Positions 1 to 9,375 of a stretch of DNA of 64,000 bases are shown piece by piece. The stretch comes from Sphingomonas taxi (GTDB lineage: Bacteria > Pseudomonadota > Alphaproteobacteria > Sphingomonadales > Sphingomonadaceae), in the NCBI RefSeq assembly GCF_000764535.1, contig NZ_CP009571.1, forward strand, positions 1,364,001-1,428,000. The letters are read 5' to 3'. The notes under the pieces are model-generated. The model saw only the letters and a program-made list of their open reading frames with translations. It did no database searches and was not told the origin of the DNA. The translations under genes were made by a program, and so were the position numbers. Each line of letters begins with the position of its first letter. The stretch's first letter is position 1.

Positions 1-2155
1 CCATCGCCAGCACATATTGGGTGAGGTCGTTGCTGCCGATCGACAGGAAATCGGCATGCGCCGCGATCAGGTCGGCGGTCGCCGCCGCCGCGGGCGTCTC
101 GATCATCGCGCCGAGCTGCACCGGGCCGACGCCCAGTTCGGCACGCAGCCGGTCGAGCGCCTCGCGCACCGCGATCAGCTCGTCGATGCTGGCGACCATC
201 GGCACCATGATGCGGCAGCGCTCGACCTCGGGCACCGCGAGGATCGCGCGCAGCTGCGTATCGAGCACCTCGGGCCGCGCCAGCGAGACGCGGATGCCGC
301 GCAGGCCGAGCGCCGGATTCTCCTCGGGCGGGATCGCCAGATAGGGCGCGGGCTTGTCGCCGCCGACGTCGAGCAGCCGGATCACCACCGGCCGGCCCGG
401 CAAGGCCGCGACGACGCCGCGATAGTCCGCCGCCTGTTCGGCGACGTCGGGCGCGACCGACCGGTCGAGGAACAGGATTTCGGTGCGCAGCAGGCCGCAG
501 CCTTCCGCGCCCGCCGCCGCCGCCGCCTCGGCATCGGCGACCGAGCCGAGATTGGCATAGACGTGGATCGCCTGCCCGTCGGCGGTCGCCGCCGGCCGGT
601 CGCCCGCCGCCAGCGCCGCCGCCTCGGCCTCCGCACGCAGCGCGATCGCCGCGCGCGCCTGCGCCTGACGGTCGGAATGCGGACCGACGATCACAGCGCC
701 GGCATCGGCGTCGAGAATGACCTGCATCCCGTCGGTGACGACCCGCACCGCCGCGCCGAGCGCCACGACCATCGGCACGCCCATCCCCGCCGCGAGCATC
801 GCGACGTGCGAGGTCGGCCCGCCGCCGACCACGGCGAAACCGGCGACCTTGGCCGCGGTCAGGGCGGACAATTGCGACGGCAACAGATCGTCGGCGAAGA
901 CGATCGCGCCCGCCGGCACGGTCAGCGCCGCCGCGCTGGTGCCGAGGATCGCATGGACGACGCGCAGCGCGACGTCGCGGATATCGTCGGCGCGCTCGGC
1001 GATGCGCGCGTTGCCGGTCGCGCGGAGCTGCGCTCCCTGCCCTTCGGCCGCGGTCATCATCGCTGCCGCCGCCGCCATGCCGTTGGCGATCCCCGCCTCG
1101 GCGCGATCGCGCAGGTCGGGATCGTCGAGGATCGCGCGATGCGCGGCGAGCACGCCACCCATCTGCCCCGCCCCGCCCGCCGCCGCATCGAGCGTCGCCG
1201 CCACCGCGGCGATACCGTCCGCCAGCCGCGCCTGTTCGACCGCGACGCCCTCGCCCATCGTCGGCAGTTCGGGCATCTCGAGCCGCAGCCAGAAGGCCGG
1301 CCCGATCGCCAGCCCCGGCGCCGCCGGCACGCCGGACAGCGCGCCCGCCTCGACATCCCGCGCGACCGGCGGCCGCGGAGCGGACGCAGTCATCGGCGCG
1401 GCATCGACCTCGGCGGTGAGCAAGGCGACCACCGCATCGATCGCCGCCGCCGCCTGCCCGCCGCGCGCCGCGATCGTCACGTGGCGTCCCTGCGCCAACC
1501 CCAGCGACAACAGCCCGATCGGGCTGCTCGCCGAGGCGGTCTCACCGTTGCTGGTCAGCGTCACCTCGGCGCCGCTGTCGCGCACCGCCGCGACGATCCG
1601 CGCCGCCGGCCGCGCGTGCAGTCCGTGCGGCAGCAGCACCACCGCGTCGCGCCGCAGCGTCTCGCCAGCGACCGCGCCGGCATCCGCCGCCACCGGCGCG
1701 CCCACGACGATCCGCGCCAGCGGCGCGCCGACCGCAACCAGCCCCTCGGCGGCGATCGTCTCGACGGACCCCTCGCCCTCGACGAGGATCACCGGCGTCA
1801 CCGCCGCCGCAGCGCCCTGCACCACCGCGTCGAGATCGAAGCGGATCAGCGGATCGCCCGCGCGCACCCGGTCGCCCGCCGCGACCAGCGGCGTGAACCC
1901 CTGCCCGCCCAGCTTCACCGTATCGATGCCGATATGGATCAGCAGCGAGACGCCGCCGCCGACATCCAGCGTCACCGCATGGCCGGCAGCATGGACGGTG
2001 AGCACCTGCGCGTCGCACGGCGCGTGCAGCGTATCGCCGGTCGGATCGATCGCCAGACCCGGTCCCATCATCCCCTCGGCGAAGACCGGATCGGGAACGG
2101 CAGTCAGCGGCAGGACCCATCCCGCGAGCGGCGCCACCAACTGCACATCCGTCAT
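1..2155 (-). CDS. PTS multiphosphoryl transfer protein, EIIA-HPr-enzyme I fusion (3' end outside window)
   Basis: Cytoplasmic phosphorelay protein that would pass phosphate from PEP to a sugar permease of the glucose/GlcNAc type. Three domains can be read in order. EIIA(Glc)-like covers residues about 1-150, with the active His about 74 in HIGIDTV. HPr covers about 160-250, with His about 180 in GLHARPA. Enzyme I follows, with the phosphohistidine about 450 in GGPTSHVA and a C-terminal PEP-binding part (GSNDLTQYVLAMD) that continues past base 1. The ATG at 2155 is the first start that gives the EIIA fold from its beginning. The gene lies downstream of nagA and a GH2 gene, so GlcNAc is the likely sugar; its EIIBC partner (NagE type) is expected beyond the window but is not seen. 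The assignment to GlcNAc is inference from neighbours. Confidence 0.93.
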   Translation of the reverse strand, partial: MTDVQLVAPLAGWVLPLTAVPDPVFAEGMMGPGLAIDPTGDTLHAPCDAQVLTVHAAGHAVTLDVGGGVSLLIHIGIDTVKLGGQGFTPLVAAGDRVRAGDPLIRFDLDAVVQGAAAAVTPVILVEGEGSVETIAAEGLVAVGAPLARIVVGAPVAADAGAVAGETLRRDAVVLLPHGLHARPAARIVAAVRDSGAEVTLTSNGETASASSPIGLLSLGLAQGRHVTIAARGGQAAAAIDAVVALLTAEVDAAPMTASAPRPPVARDVEAGALSGVPAAPGLAIGPAFWLRLEMPELPTMGEGVAVEQARLADGIAAVAATLDAAAGGAGQMGGVLAAHRAILDDPDLRDRAEAGIANGMAAAAAMMTAAEGQGAQLRATGNARIAERADDIRDVALRVVHAILGTSAAALTVPAGAIVFADDLLPSQLSALTAAKVAGFAVVGGGPTSHVAMLAAGMGVPMVVALGAAVRVVTDGMQVILDADAGAVIVGPHSDRQAQARAAIALRAEAEAAALAAGDRPAATADGQAIHVYANLGSVADAEAAAAAGAEGCGLLRTEILFLDRSVAPDVAEQAADYRGVVAALPGRPVVIRLLDVGGDKPAPYLAIPPEENPALGLRGIRVSLARPEVLDTQLRAILAVPEVERCRIMVPMVASIDELIAVREALDRLRAELGVGPVQLGAMIETPAAAATADLIAAHADFLSIGSNDLTQYVLAM

Positions 2156-2186
2156 TCGTCATTCACCTCTGGCCGGTCTCCCGCGC

Positions 2187-2229
2187 AGTGTATCGCACGC
2201 TAACCTGCTGACAATACCTATTGAATACC
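2187..2229 (-). promoter_or_regulatory. Candidate promoter and AATACC operator before the PTS fusion gene
   Basis: On the minus strand TTGTCA (2214-2209) and TACACT (2192-2187) are separated by 16 bases, a reasonable sigma-70 promoter about 30 bases upstream of the start codon. Overlapping its -35 side is a direct repeat, read on the plus strand as AATACC-TATTG-AATACC (2213-2229), with an 11-base period. This suggests that the PTS gene has its own regulated promoter although it follows the GH2 gene closely. Confidence 0.45.
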
Positions 2230-2249
2230 TTTGCGTAGGACCTCGCGCG

Positions 2250-5165
2250 TCATTCGGCGCGGATGGTCACTCCGCCGACGAGTCCCGACGGCCTGCCCGC
2301 CTCCGGCTGGACGATCAGCACCACGGCGCGCGCGCCGCTGCCCGGCGGCAGCTTCGCCTCGATCGGCGCGACCGCGGCGTCGGTCTTGGCGGCGAGCCGG
2401 CGGCCGTCGACCCACAGCTCCGCCCGCCCGGCGACGCCGGCGAAGGCGATCCGCCCGCCCCGCGCCGCCACCGCGCGCACCGGCGTGACGCGCGCGCGAT
2501 AGACCTGCCAGCCACCCTGCGGCTCGGCCGGCGTCGGGGTGCCGCCGCGCACGAATGCCCAGCTGTTGTTGTCGCCGCTCGCCGGCGCCAGCGCCGGATC
2601 GGGCCGTGCGGCGAGTAGCGGCGAGCGTCGCCAGTCGGCGATCGCGCGCACCGCCGCCACCCGCGGCACCTGTGCCCGCGCCGGTACCGCGACGCGGTCG
2701 ATCGTCAGGCGCGCCGGCTTCAGCCCCGGCGCGGTCGCGCGCAGCACGATCGTCCCGCGCGCGGCGGCATCCGCCTGCACCAGCACCTGCGCCAGGCCGT
2801 TGAACAGCGACCGCGCGCCGCTGGTCGGACCGTCGCCCTTTTCGGATTCGTGGCTGTTGGGATCGCCGTTGCCGACGCCGACGATCGTCGCTCCCGCAAC
2901 GGTGAATTGCGTCGGCAGATTGGCGGTCGGCACGTGGCGGCCGCGCGCGTCGATCGCATCGATCGTCACCGGCTGCACGTCCTCGCCGTCGCCCGCCATC
3001 GCGCGCCTCGCCGGCGTCAGCCGCAGCGCGACCGGCGCGCCCGCGGTCTCGTGACCGGCGCGCGCCACCTCGCGTCCGCCGGACAGCGCGATCACCTCCA
3101 GCGTGCCCGGCGCATAGGGGACGGTGAAGGCATTGCCCATCAGCCGGTCGACCGCCGCCTCGCCGACGACGCGGCCGTTGAGTTTGAGCACGACCCGCTC
3201 GGCATTGGACAGGACGAGCACCGGCACCGGCTGCCCCTCGCGGCCCGGCCACGTCCAGTGCGGCGCGAGGCCGACGACGGGCGTGTCGTCGATCCAGCCG
3301 GCGCGATGGATGTCATACGCCGTCTTGCGGAACCCGCAGAGGTCGAGGATGCCGAAGAAGCTCGCGATCGTCGGCCAGACGTGCGGCGTCGGCTCGCCGT
3401 GATAGTCGAAGCCGGTCCACACGAAGCCGCCCGCGACGAACGGTCGCCTGGCGATCTCCGCCCAGCCCTTGCGATGCGTCTCGCCCCAGCCGGCGGCATC
3501 GTCGTCCATCGACGAGCGGATGTGCTTCTCCGGGATCGTCTCATAGGCGCCGCGCGTCTCGAACGCGCTGGTATCCTCCGAGCTGGTCATCGGCTTGGTC
3601 GGGTTGAGCGCGTGGAACCGGTCGTAATCGCCCGGATAATAATTGAAGCCGACCACGTCGACGACGGTCGAGACGTTCTCGGGATTGAAGAACGACCCGT
3701 TCATCGCCGCGGTCACCGGCCGGCTGTCGTCGAGCCGCTTCACCGCCGCCGCCATCCGCCGCACCATCTGCACACCGGCCGCGGTGCCCTGCATCGGCTC
3801 CTCGTTGAACACCGACCACAGGATGACGCTCGGGTGGTTACGGTCGCGCCGCACCAGCCATTCGAGCTGCGCCATATAATCGGGCGAGGGATTGAAGTTA
3901 CGGTTCTCGTCCATGACGAGGAAGCCCATCCGGTCGCACAGGTCGAGGAAGGCGACCGGCGGCGCATTGTGCGAACAGCGGATCGCGTTGCAGCCGAGCT
4001 CCTTCAGCCGTTCCAGCCGCCACGCGAGCAGCCCGTCGGGCAGCGCCACGCCGACGCCGGCATGGTCGTGGTGGATGCACACGCCCTTCAGCTTGACGGG
4101 CGCGTCGTTGACGAACAGCCCCTTGTCGGCATCGAAGCGGATCGTGCGGAAGCCGATCGGCACGCGCCGCCGGTCGACCGCGGCGCCGTCGCGCTCCAGC
4201 GTCACCGCGACGGTGTAGAGCGTCGGCGTCTCGACCGACCAGAGGCGCGGCGCAGCGACCGGCACCACCGCCTGCGTCACCGCCTCGTCCAGCGGCGCGA
4301 CCGTCACCGGCGGCAGGGGGAGCGTCGCGATGGTACGGCCGTCGGGATCGATCAGGCTGGCGACCGCCCGCACCGTCACCGGTGCCGCCTCGGTCGAGCG
4401 TATCGTCACCGCGACCGGCACCGTCCAGCCGCCATCCGCGCCCCGCCGCGGGTCGCAATGCACGCCGTCGGTGACGATCGACACCGGCGCGCGCGTCGCC
4501 AGCCAGGCGTGGCGGTACAGACCGGCGCCTTCGTACCACCAGCCCTCCATCGCCTCGGCATCGACGCGGATCGCGACGACGTTGGTCTCGTCGCCGAACC
4601 GCGCGAACGGGGTGATGTCGATATAGACGCTGTTATAGCCCGACCAATTGTGCGCGACGACGCTGCCGTTGACCCAGATCGTCGCATTGGTCGCGATGCC
4701 GTCGAACTGCAGTTCGAGATAGCGGCCGCGGCTGGCGGGATCGAGCCGGAAGCTGCGCCGGTACCAGGCGATGCCGCGCGGGCGATAGCCCTGCGCGACG
4801 TTGGCGGTCTCGACGAACGGCTGGAACGACGCCCAATCGTGCGGCAGCGTCACCACCGGCCATTCGCTGTCGTCATAGTCCATCGCCGCCGCGCCGGTGG
4901 CGTTGCCCGCCTTGGCGCGCAGATAGGTCTCGTTATGCGTCGCCGCCGGTGGCACGGCGATGTCGCCTTCGTGGAACAGCCAGCCCTGGTCGAAGCCGAT
5001 CCGCGAGGGGTCGCCGACCGGCAGCGGCGGCAACAGGCCGTCGACCGGTGCGGGCATCGGCAACGCGCCGTAACGGCTGCCCGGCGCCGCCAGCGCGGCG
5101 CCCGGCAGGGACAGCGTCAGACCGGCACCGGCGGACCCGAGAAGCTGCCGCCGGTCGATCGTCAT
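2250..5165 (-). CDS. GH2 beta-galactosidase-like glycoside hydrolase, Tat-exported
   Basis: Exported glycosidase of family GH2, probably removing beta-galactosyl (or another beta-linked) residues from the non-reducing end of an oligosaccharide. The 971-residue protein begins with a Tat-type signal (DRRQLLG, hydrophobic stretch, ALA cleavage site about 26). It continues with the GH2 sugar-binding jelly roll (GIAWYRRSF, WVNG), an immunoglobulin-like domain and the TIM barrel. The likely acid/base is Glu455 in FNEEP and the likely nucleophile Glu530 in TSSEDTS. A DUF4982-like domain and further beta domains form the C-terminus. The start overlaps the nagA stop (ATGA), so it is translated with the nag operon. 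The exact sugar cannot be read from sequence; galactose would fit complex N-glycans. Confidence 0.88.
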   Translation of the reverse strand: MTIDRRQLLGSAGAGLTLSLPGAALAAPGSRYGALPMPAPVDGLLPPLPVGDPSRIGFDQGWLFHEGDIAVPPAATHNETYLRAKAGNATGAAAMDYDDSEWPVVTLPHDWASFQPFVETANVAQGYRPRGIAWYRRSFRLDPASRGRYLELQFDGIATNATIWVNGSVVAHNWSGYNSVYIDITPFARFGDETNVVAIRVDAEAMEGWWYEGAGLYRHAWLATRAPVSIVTDGVHCDPRRGADGGWTVPVAVTIRSTEAAPVTVRAVASLIDPDGRTIATLPLPPVTVAPLDEAVTQAVVPVAAPRLWSVETPTLYTVAVTLERDGAAVDRRRVPIGFRTIRFDADKGLFVNDAPVKLKGVCIHHDHAGVGVALPDGLLAWRLERLKELGCNAIRCSHNAPPVAFLDLCDRMGFLVMDENRNFNPSPDYMAQLEWLVRRDRNHPSVILWSVFNEEPMQGTAAGVQMVRRMAAAVKRLDDSRPVTAAMNGSFFNPENVSTVVDVVGFNYYPGDYDRFHALNPTKPMTSSEDTSAFETRGAYETIPEKHIRSSMDDDAAGWGETHRKGWAEIARRPFVAGGFVWTGFDYHGEPTPHVWPTIASFFGILDLCGFRKTAYDIHRAGWIDDTPVVGLAPHWTWPGREGQPVPVLVLSNAERVVLKLNGRVVGEAAVDRLMGNAFTVPYAPGTLEVIALSGGREVARAGHETAGAPVALRLTPARRAMAGDGEDVQPVTIDAIDARGRHVPTANLPTQFTVAGATIVGVGNGDPNSHESEKGDGPTSGARSLFNGLAQVLVQADAAARGTIVLRATAPGLKPARLTIDRVAVPARAQVPRVAAVRAIADWRRSPLLAARPDPALAPASGDNNSWAFVRGGTPTPAEPQGGWQVYRARVTPVRAVAARGGRIAFAGVAGRAELWVDGRRLAAKTDAAVAPIEAKLPPGSGARAVVLIVQPEAGRPSGLVGGVTIRAE

Positions 5166-6298
5166 GCCCGTCGTCCTCCGATGGTCGTCGCGACCGGCGC
5201 CATCGCCGCGGTCAGTTGCACCCAGTCGGCGCGCAGCCCCGTGGCGAGCGTGCCCCGCTCCGCCGCCAGCCCCAGGAACGCCGCCGGATTGCCCGCCGCG
5301 AGCCGCGCCGCCACCGCCGGCGCCAGCCCGAGCATCCCCATCGCATTGGCCACCGCCGCCGCCATGTCGAGGTCCGACCCCGCCAGCGTGCCGTCCTCAT
5401 AGGAGCAGATGCCGTCGCGCACGCGGATCTGCCGGCCCTGCAACACGAAGTCCTTCTGCTCGGCGCCGACCGACGACATCGCGTCGGTGACCAGCATCAT
5501 CCGCTCGATGCCGCGCGCGCGCAGCGCGATGCGCAGCACCGCCGGGGCGACATGCACGCCGTCGACGATCAGCCCGCACCACGGCCGTGGATCGTCGAGC
5601 GCGGCGCCGACCAGACCGGGGGTCCGCTGCACCATCGCCGGCATCGCGTTGAACAGATGGGTGATGCCGCTCAGCCCCGCGTCGAACGCCGCCAGCGCGC
5701 CGTCATAGCCGACCTCGGTATGGCCGGCGCTGACCAGCACCCCCGCCGCGGTCAGCGCGGCGATGTCGTCGATATGCGCCAGCTCGGGCGCCAGCGTCAC
5801 CATCACCTTGCCGCGGCGCGGCCGGGTGAGCAGCGCGATCATCCCGGCGTCGAGCAGGCGGAACCGGGTGGGATCGTGGATGCCCTTGCGCGCGACGTTG
5901 AGCCACGGCCCCTCGATATGCACGCCGACCACGCCCGGCACGCCCGCCGCGATCGCCTCGTCCACCGCATCCAGCGCCAGCGCGATCCGGTCGGGCGTGT
6001 CGCTGATCAGCGTCGGCAGCAGCGCGGTGGTGCCGTAGCGCGCATGCGCCTCGGCGATCGCGCGGACACCTGCAACGTTCGTCTCGTCGTTGAACAGCAC
6101 GCCGCCGCCGCCATTGACCTGCGTGTCGATGAAGCCGGGCATCAGCCAGCCGCCGTCGAGGTCGACCGCGTCGCCAGCCTCGCCGTCGAGCGGCCGGATC
6201 GCGGCGATCCGCTCGTCCGAGACGACGATCTCCGCGCCGCGCCACACCGCATCGGCCACGACGACGTGACCGTTGGTGAACCGATAGGCCTCGCTCAT
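5162..6298 (-). CDS. nagA: N-acetylglucosamine-6-phosphate deacetylase
   Basis: Removes acetate from GlcNAc-6-phosphate to give glucosamine-6-phosphate, the first cytoplasmic step of GlcNAc catabolism. At 378 residues it has normal family length. Readable motifs are PGFIDTQVNGGGG after the N-terminal beta domain, HIEGPW, the metal-site stretch AGHTEVGYDG followed by ITHLFNAM, and DAMSSVG with the catalytic Asp. The ATG at 6298 overlaps the stop of the upstream SIS-domain gene (ATGA), and the stop overlaps the GH2 start, so three genes are translationally coupled. This gene anchors the reading of the whole locus as GlcNAc-related. Confidence 0.96.
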   Translation of the reverse strand: MSEAYRFTNGHVVVADAVWRGAEIVVSDERIAAIRPLDGEAGDAVDLDGGWLMPGFIDTQVNGGGGVLFNDETNVAGVRAIAEAHARYGTTALLPTLISDTPDRIALALDAVDEAIAAGVPGVVGVHIEGPWLNVARKGIHDPTRFRLLDAGMIALLTRPRRGKVMVTLAPELAHIDDIAALTAAGVLVSAGHTEVGYDGALAAFDAGLSGITHLFNAMPAMVQRTPGLVGAALDDPRPWCGLIVDGVHVAPAVLRIALRARGIERMMLVTDAMSSVGAEQKDFVLQGRQIRVRDGICSYEDGTLAGSDLDMAAAVANAMGMLGLAPAVAARLAAGNPAAFLGLAAERGTLATGLRADWVQLTAAMAPVATTIGGRRA

Positions 6299-7329
6299 AA
6301 CGTGCGCGTCACCTTGGCGAGATGCGGCGGCGTGTCGGGATCGAGCCCGCGCCGTCGCGACAGCGCCTCGGCGAGGCCGTAGAAGCTCGCCAGCATCAGG
6401 ATCGGCTGCACCGCCGGATGCGCGTCGAGCGCCGGCAAATTGGCGCGCGCGTCGCCGGCATGCGCGGACAGCACCGTCGCGCCGCGTCCGGCGAACGTCT
6501 CCGCCACCGCCATCACGTCGTCGCCCGCCGCGTCGGAGGTCGCCAGCGCCAGCACCGGGAAGCCCTCGCCGACGATCGCCATCGGGCCGTGGCGCACTTC
6601 CGCCGCGCTGAACGGCTCGGCCTGCACCTGGCACGTTTCCTTGAGCTTCAGCGCGCATTCCTGCGCGACGCCGAAGCCATAGCCGCGGCCGATCACGAAC
6701 ATCTGCTTCGCCTCGGCGAGCGGCTCGACGCCCGCGCTCCAGTCGAGCGCCACGGCACGGTCGAGCTGCTCGGGCAGCGCCGCCACCGCCGCGGTGAGCG
6801 CGTCGTCGCCCGACCAGGCCGCGACCAGCGCCGCCAGCCCCGCCATCGCCGCGATGCACGACTTGGTCGCCGCCACCGACCGCTCCGGCCCGGCGCTCAG
6901 CGCGAGCAGCGTATCCGCCATCTCGGCAAGCGGCGACGTCTCGTCGTTGACCAGCGCGACCACCTCGGCGCCGGCCTTGGCGTGCGCCTCCACCGTCGCG
7001 AGCAAATCGGGGCTGCGGCCCGATTGCGAGATCGCGATGCACAGCGCCCGCCGCGTCGTCACCGGCGCGTCGAACAGCGACACCACCGACGGCGCCGCCG
7101 AGGCGACCGGCACGCCGATCAGCGTCTCGATCAGATATTTGCCGTACATCGCCGCATGGTCCGACGAGCCGCGTGCGCAGGTCACCACCACGTCGGGCGG
7201 CGTCGCGCGCAGCCGCTCGCCGAGCGCGCGCAGCGCCTCGGCATTGCGCGCCACCAGCCGTGCGACGGTCGCTCCCGCCTCCAGCGTCTCGGCGCGCATC
7301 AGCGTGCCCGTCATCGTATCGGTCGTCAC
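6295..7329 (-). CDS. nagB-II: SIS-domain glucosamine-6-phosphate deaminase (NagB-II type)
   Basis: Predicted to convert glucosamine-6-phosphate to fructose-6-phosphate and ammonia, following NagA. The protein of about 344 residues carries two sugar-isomerase (SIS) domains. The first includes CARGSSDHAAMYGKYLIE and SQSGRSPDLL; the second includes GRGYGFGVAQECALKLKET and EVRHGP, as in the GlmS isomerase half but without a glutaminase domain. That size and layout match the NagB-II/AgaS group rather than classical NagB. The start is uncertain: GTG at 7329 has a GGGGG run about 10 bases upstream, and ATG at 7314 is in frame. It begins 25 bases after the regulator gene and overlaps nagA. Confidence 0.9.
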   Translation of the reverse strand: MTTDTMTGTLMRAETLEAGATVARLVARNAEALRALGERLRATPPDVVVTCARGSSDHAAMYGKYLIETLIGVPVASAAPSVVSLFDAPVTTRRALCIAISQSGRSPDLLATVEAHAKAGAEVVALVNDETSPLAEMADTLLALSAGPERSVAATKSCIAAMAGLAALVAAWSGDDALTAAVAALPEQLDRAVALDWSAGVEPLAEAKQMFVIGRGYGFGVAQECALKLKETCQVQAEPFSAAEVRHGPMAIVGEGFPVLALATSDAAGDDVMAVAETFAGRGATVLSAHAGDARANLPALDAHPAVQPILMLASFYGLAEALSRRRGLDPDTPPHLAKVTRTL

Positions 7330-7354
7330 TTGGATCAGGGCCCCCGGGCGTGTG

Positions 7355-8092
7355 TCAGCTATCGGCGAGCTCGGCCACGAAATCGTAGCTGTCGCCGCGG
7401 TAATAGGATCGGGTGAATTCGACGGCACGGCCGTCGCGCAGGAAACCGCGCCGCTCGATCAGCAGCCCGGGCGAACCCGGGTCGACGCCGAGCATCCGCG
7501 CATGATCGGTACCGAACGGCACCGCACGCAGCCGTTGCAGCGCGCGCACCGGCCGATGCCCCGCATCGGTCAGCGCCGCATAGAGCGAGGCGTCGACCGC
7601 ATCGAGCGACGGCAGGCAGAAGCCGGCGATCGTCGAGACCTCCAGCGCCATCGGCACCTCGTCGGCGAAGCGCAGCCGCTGGAAGCGATAGACCGGCGCG
7701 CTCGGCGACAGCGCCAGCGCCATCGATTCCTCGGGGCTGACCGTGCCGACGCTGCGCGACACCCAGCTGCTGCTCGGCACCAGCCCGCGCGCGATCATGT
7801 CCTCGGTGAACGACGACAATTTGCTGAAATTCTTCTCGACGCGGCCGGCGACGAAGGTGCCCGCGCCGCGCCGGCGGGTGAGCAGCCCTTCCTCGACCAG
7901 CCCCTCGATCGCCTTGCGCACGGTGATCCGCGACACCCCATATTCCACCGCGAGATCGCGCTCGGCGGGAATGGCGTCGCCGCGCACGATCACCTCGCCG
8001 CCGATCGCGTCGCGGATGAGCTGTTGCAGCTGCAGATAGAGCGGTGAGGGATTGTCGGCACGAAACCGCCCCACCCGGCTCACGAAACTCAT
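7355..8092 (-). CDS. GntR/HutC-family transcriptional regulator of the nag operon
   Basis: A 245-residue DNA-binding regulator with an N-terminal winged helix-turn-helix ([36 protein letters not shown]) and a C-terminal UTRA effector domain ([34 protein letters not shown]). NagR, DasR and NagQ of this family sense phosphorylated amino sugars, so glucosamine-6-phosphate or GlcNAc-6-phosphate is the likely effector. It is the first gene of the leftward nag operon and the only transcription factor seen within the glycan locus. It is therefore the leading candidate to bind the AATACC-type motifs noted near the PTS, hexosaminidase and arabinofuranosidase genes. That pairing is inference. Confidence 0.92.
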   Translation of the reverse strand: MSFVSRVGRFRADNPSPLYLQLQQLIRDAIGGEVIVRGDAIPAERDLAVEYGVSRITVRKAIEGLVEEGLLTRRRGAGTFVAGRVEKNFSKLSSFTEDMIARGLVPSSSWVSRSVGTVSPEESMALALSPSAPVYRFQRLRFADEVPMALEVSTIAGFCLPSLDAVDASLYAALTDAGHRPVRALQRLRAVPFGTDHARMLGVDPGSPGLLIERRGFLRDGRAVEFTRSYYRGDSYDFVAELADS

Positions 8093-8168
8093 CCCTCACT
8101 CCCTGTCCTGCTGCTTGTGGCGTCAACGGGTGCCACGGCTCGCAGAGCGGCGCCAGTGGCGCCTTGCC

Positions 8169-8942
8169 CTACAATTGTCTTAGATTGGACTTGTCGTCAA
8201 TCACCTGGCGCAGCTCTGCGACCAGCCGACGGCTCGTCACCCGCGGCAGCGGGCCGAAGTCGAGCCGCGCATCCTCCGCCGCTGCCGGCGCGCTCGCCGA
8301 GCCGTGCACCGCCGCTACCCCGGTCGCCGCGATCAGGCCGGCGACGTTGCCGGGCGCGACCCCCGCCCCCGCCATCACCACCAGCCGGCCGCCGGCACGC
8401 GACACCATCCGCGCGATCGTCGCCGCCCCCGCCGGCGCCGACGCGGCCCCGCCCGAGGTCAGGATATGATCGAAGCCGAGTGCCACCGCCTCCTCCACCG
8501 CCGCGACGGGATCGTCGACCACGTCGATCGCGCGATGCAGCGTCAGTCCCGCCGGCAGCTCCGGCAGCGCCGCGCGCCACGCCGCCAGCGCCTGCCGGTC
8601 GAGCCGCCCGTCGCGCGTCGCGCCGAACACCAGCCCCTGCACCCCCGCCGCGAGCAACGCCGCCGCCTCGCGCCCTGCCAGCCCCATATCGGCCGCATCA
8701 TAGTCGAAGCCGCCGGGCCGCGGGCGGACCATCGCCCGCACCGGCACGCCCGCCGGCCGCGCCACGTCGAGCACCGCCGCGACCAGCCCCGCCGACGGCG
8801 TCAGCCCGCCGAGCGCCAGCGCTGCGCACAATTCGATCCGGTCGCACCCGCCGGCGATCGCCGCCGCCGCGCCCTCCGCCGATTCGACGCATATTTCCAA
8901 AGCGATTCGCGGACGGGAGCCGAAACTGTCAGACGGCACCAT
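8169..8942 (-). CDS. cutC: CutC family protein
   Basis: CutC-like TIM-barrel protein of about 257 residues. The opening LEICVESAEGAAAAIAGGCDRIELC, then LTPSAGLV, MVRPRPGGFDY and LTLHRAIDVVDDP, and the glycine-rich VMAGAGV are characteristic of the family. CutC was named for copper homeostasis, but in many bacteria it sits with amino-sugar or glycan genes and its true reaction is uncertain. Here it lies 76 bases upstream of the nag regulator in the same direction. The ATG at 8942 is preferred because GGAGGA sits six bases upstream; the ATG at 8948 directly touches that sequence. It is divergent from the TonB receptor. Confidence 0.88.
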   Translation of the reverse strand: MVPSDSFGSRPRIALEICVESAEGAAAAIAGGCDRIELCAALALGGLTPSAGLVAAVLDVARPAGVPVRAMVRPRPGGFDYDAADMGLAGREAAALLAAGVQGLVFGATRDGRLDRQALAAWRAALPELPAGLTLHRAIDVVDDPVAAVEEAVALGFDHILTSGGAASAPAGAATIARMVSRAGGRLVVMAGAGVAPGNVAGLIAATGVAAVHGSASAPAAAEDARLDFGPLPRVTSRRLVAELRQVIDDKSNLRQL

Positions 8943-9375
8943 GTTCATTCCTCCGACACCGCACAGGACCTATCGAGTGCCGGTGCAAAACCCGTTTTGA
9001 CGTCGCACGCAACCCGTGATCGCCACCGAAGCTGCGACGAACCGAGTGTCGAGCCGCCTCCGCCCCGACCCGCCGGCACTGCTCGCCCGCCCACGACCAC
9101 GTCTCGCAAATCATTGATCTGACGCTTGATCTTGTCACTTCGGAACCACTCACCCAGGGCCGCTCCGGCCCCATCGCGCACGGTTCGGCGCGTTTTGGAA
9201 ACAAATTTGACATAATCTACTGCGTGAATTGGTTTACATTGGTTATACCTTACCACGCACGACGCGAGACACGATGCCGAAATGGCACGCTCGCCACGCC
9301 TGTCGCCGGCATCTGCGGCAGCTTGGGATAGGGGGGCACGCGGCCGGGCGTGTTCCGCGAAGGGGACTGAACCTT
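8943..9375. promoter_or_regulatory. Divergent control region between cutC and the TonB receptor
   Basis: This 433-base gap holds no convincing gene. Towards its receptor end it contains TTGACA (9207-9212) and an AT-richer stretch with GGTTTACATT-GGTTATACC (9231-9249). Two GGTT half-sites lie 10 bases apart there, and the last nine bases are nearly palindromic. This resembles, loosely, the AATACC motif seen before other genes of the locus when read on the opposite strand. A good -10 box at normal spacing from TTGACA is not evident, so the exact promoter is unresolved. Confidence 0.4.

Noticed and set aside
17..2203. 728-codon plus-strand open frame over the PTS gene
   Set aside because: The opposite strand encodes unmistakable EIIA, HPr and enzyme I motifs; the plus frame is Arg/His/Asp-rich and has no domain. 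It is a GC-bias shadow.
2850..5402. 850-codon plus-strand open frame over the GH2 gene
   Set aside because: Antisense shadow of a clear glycosidase; composition is unlike a folded protein.
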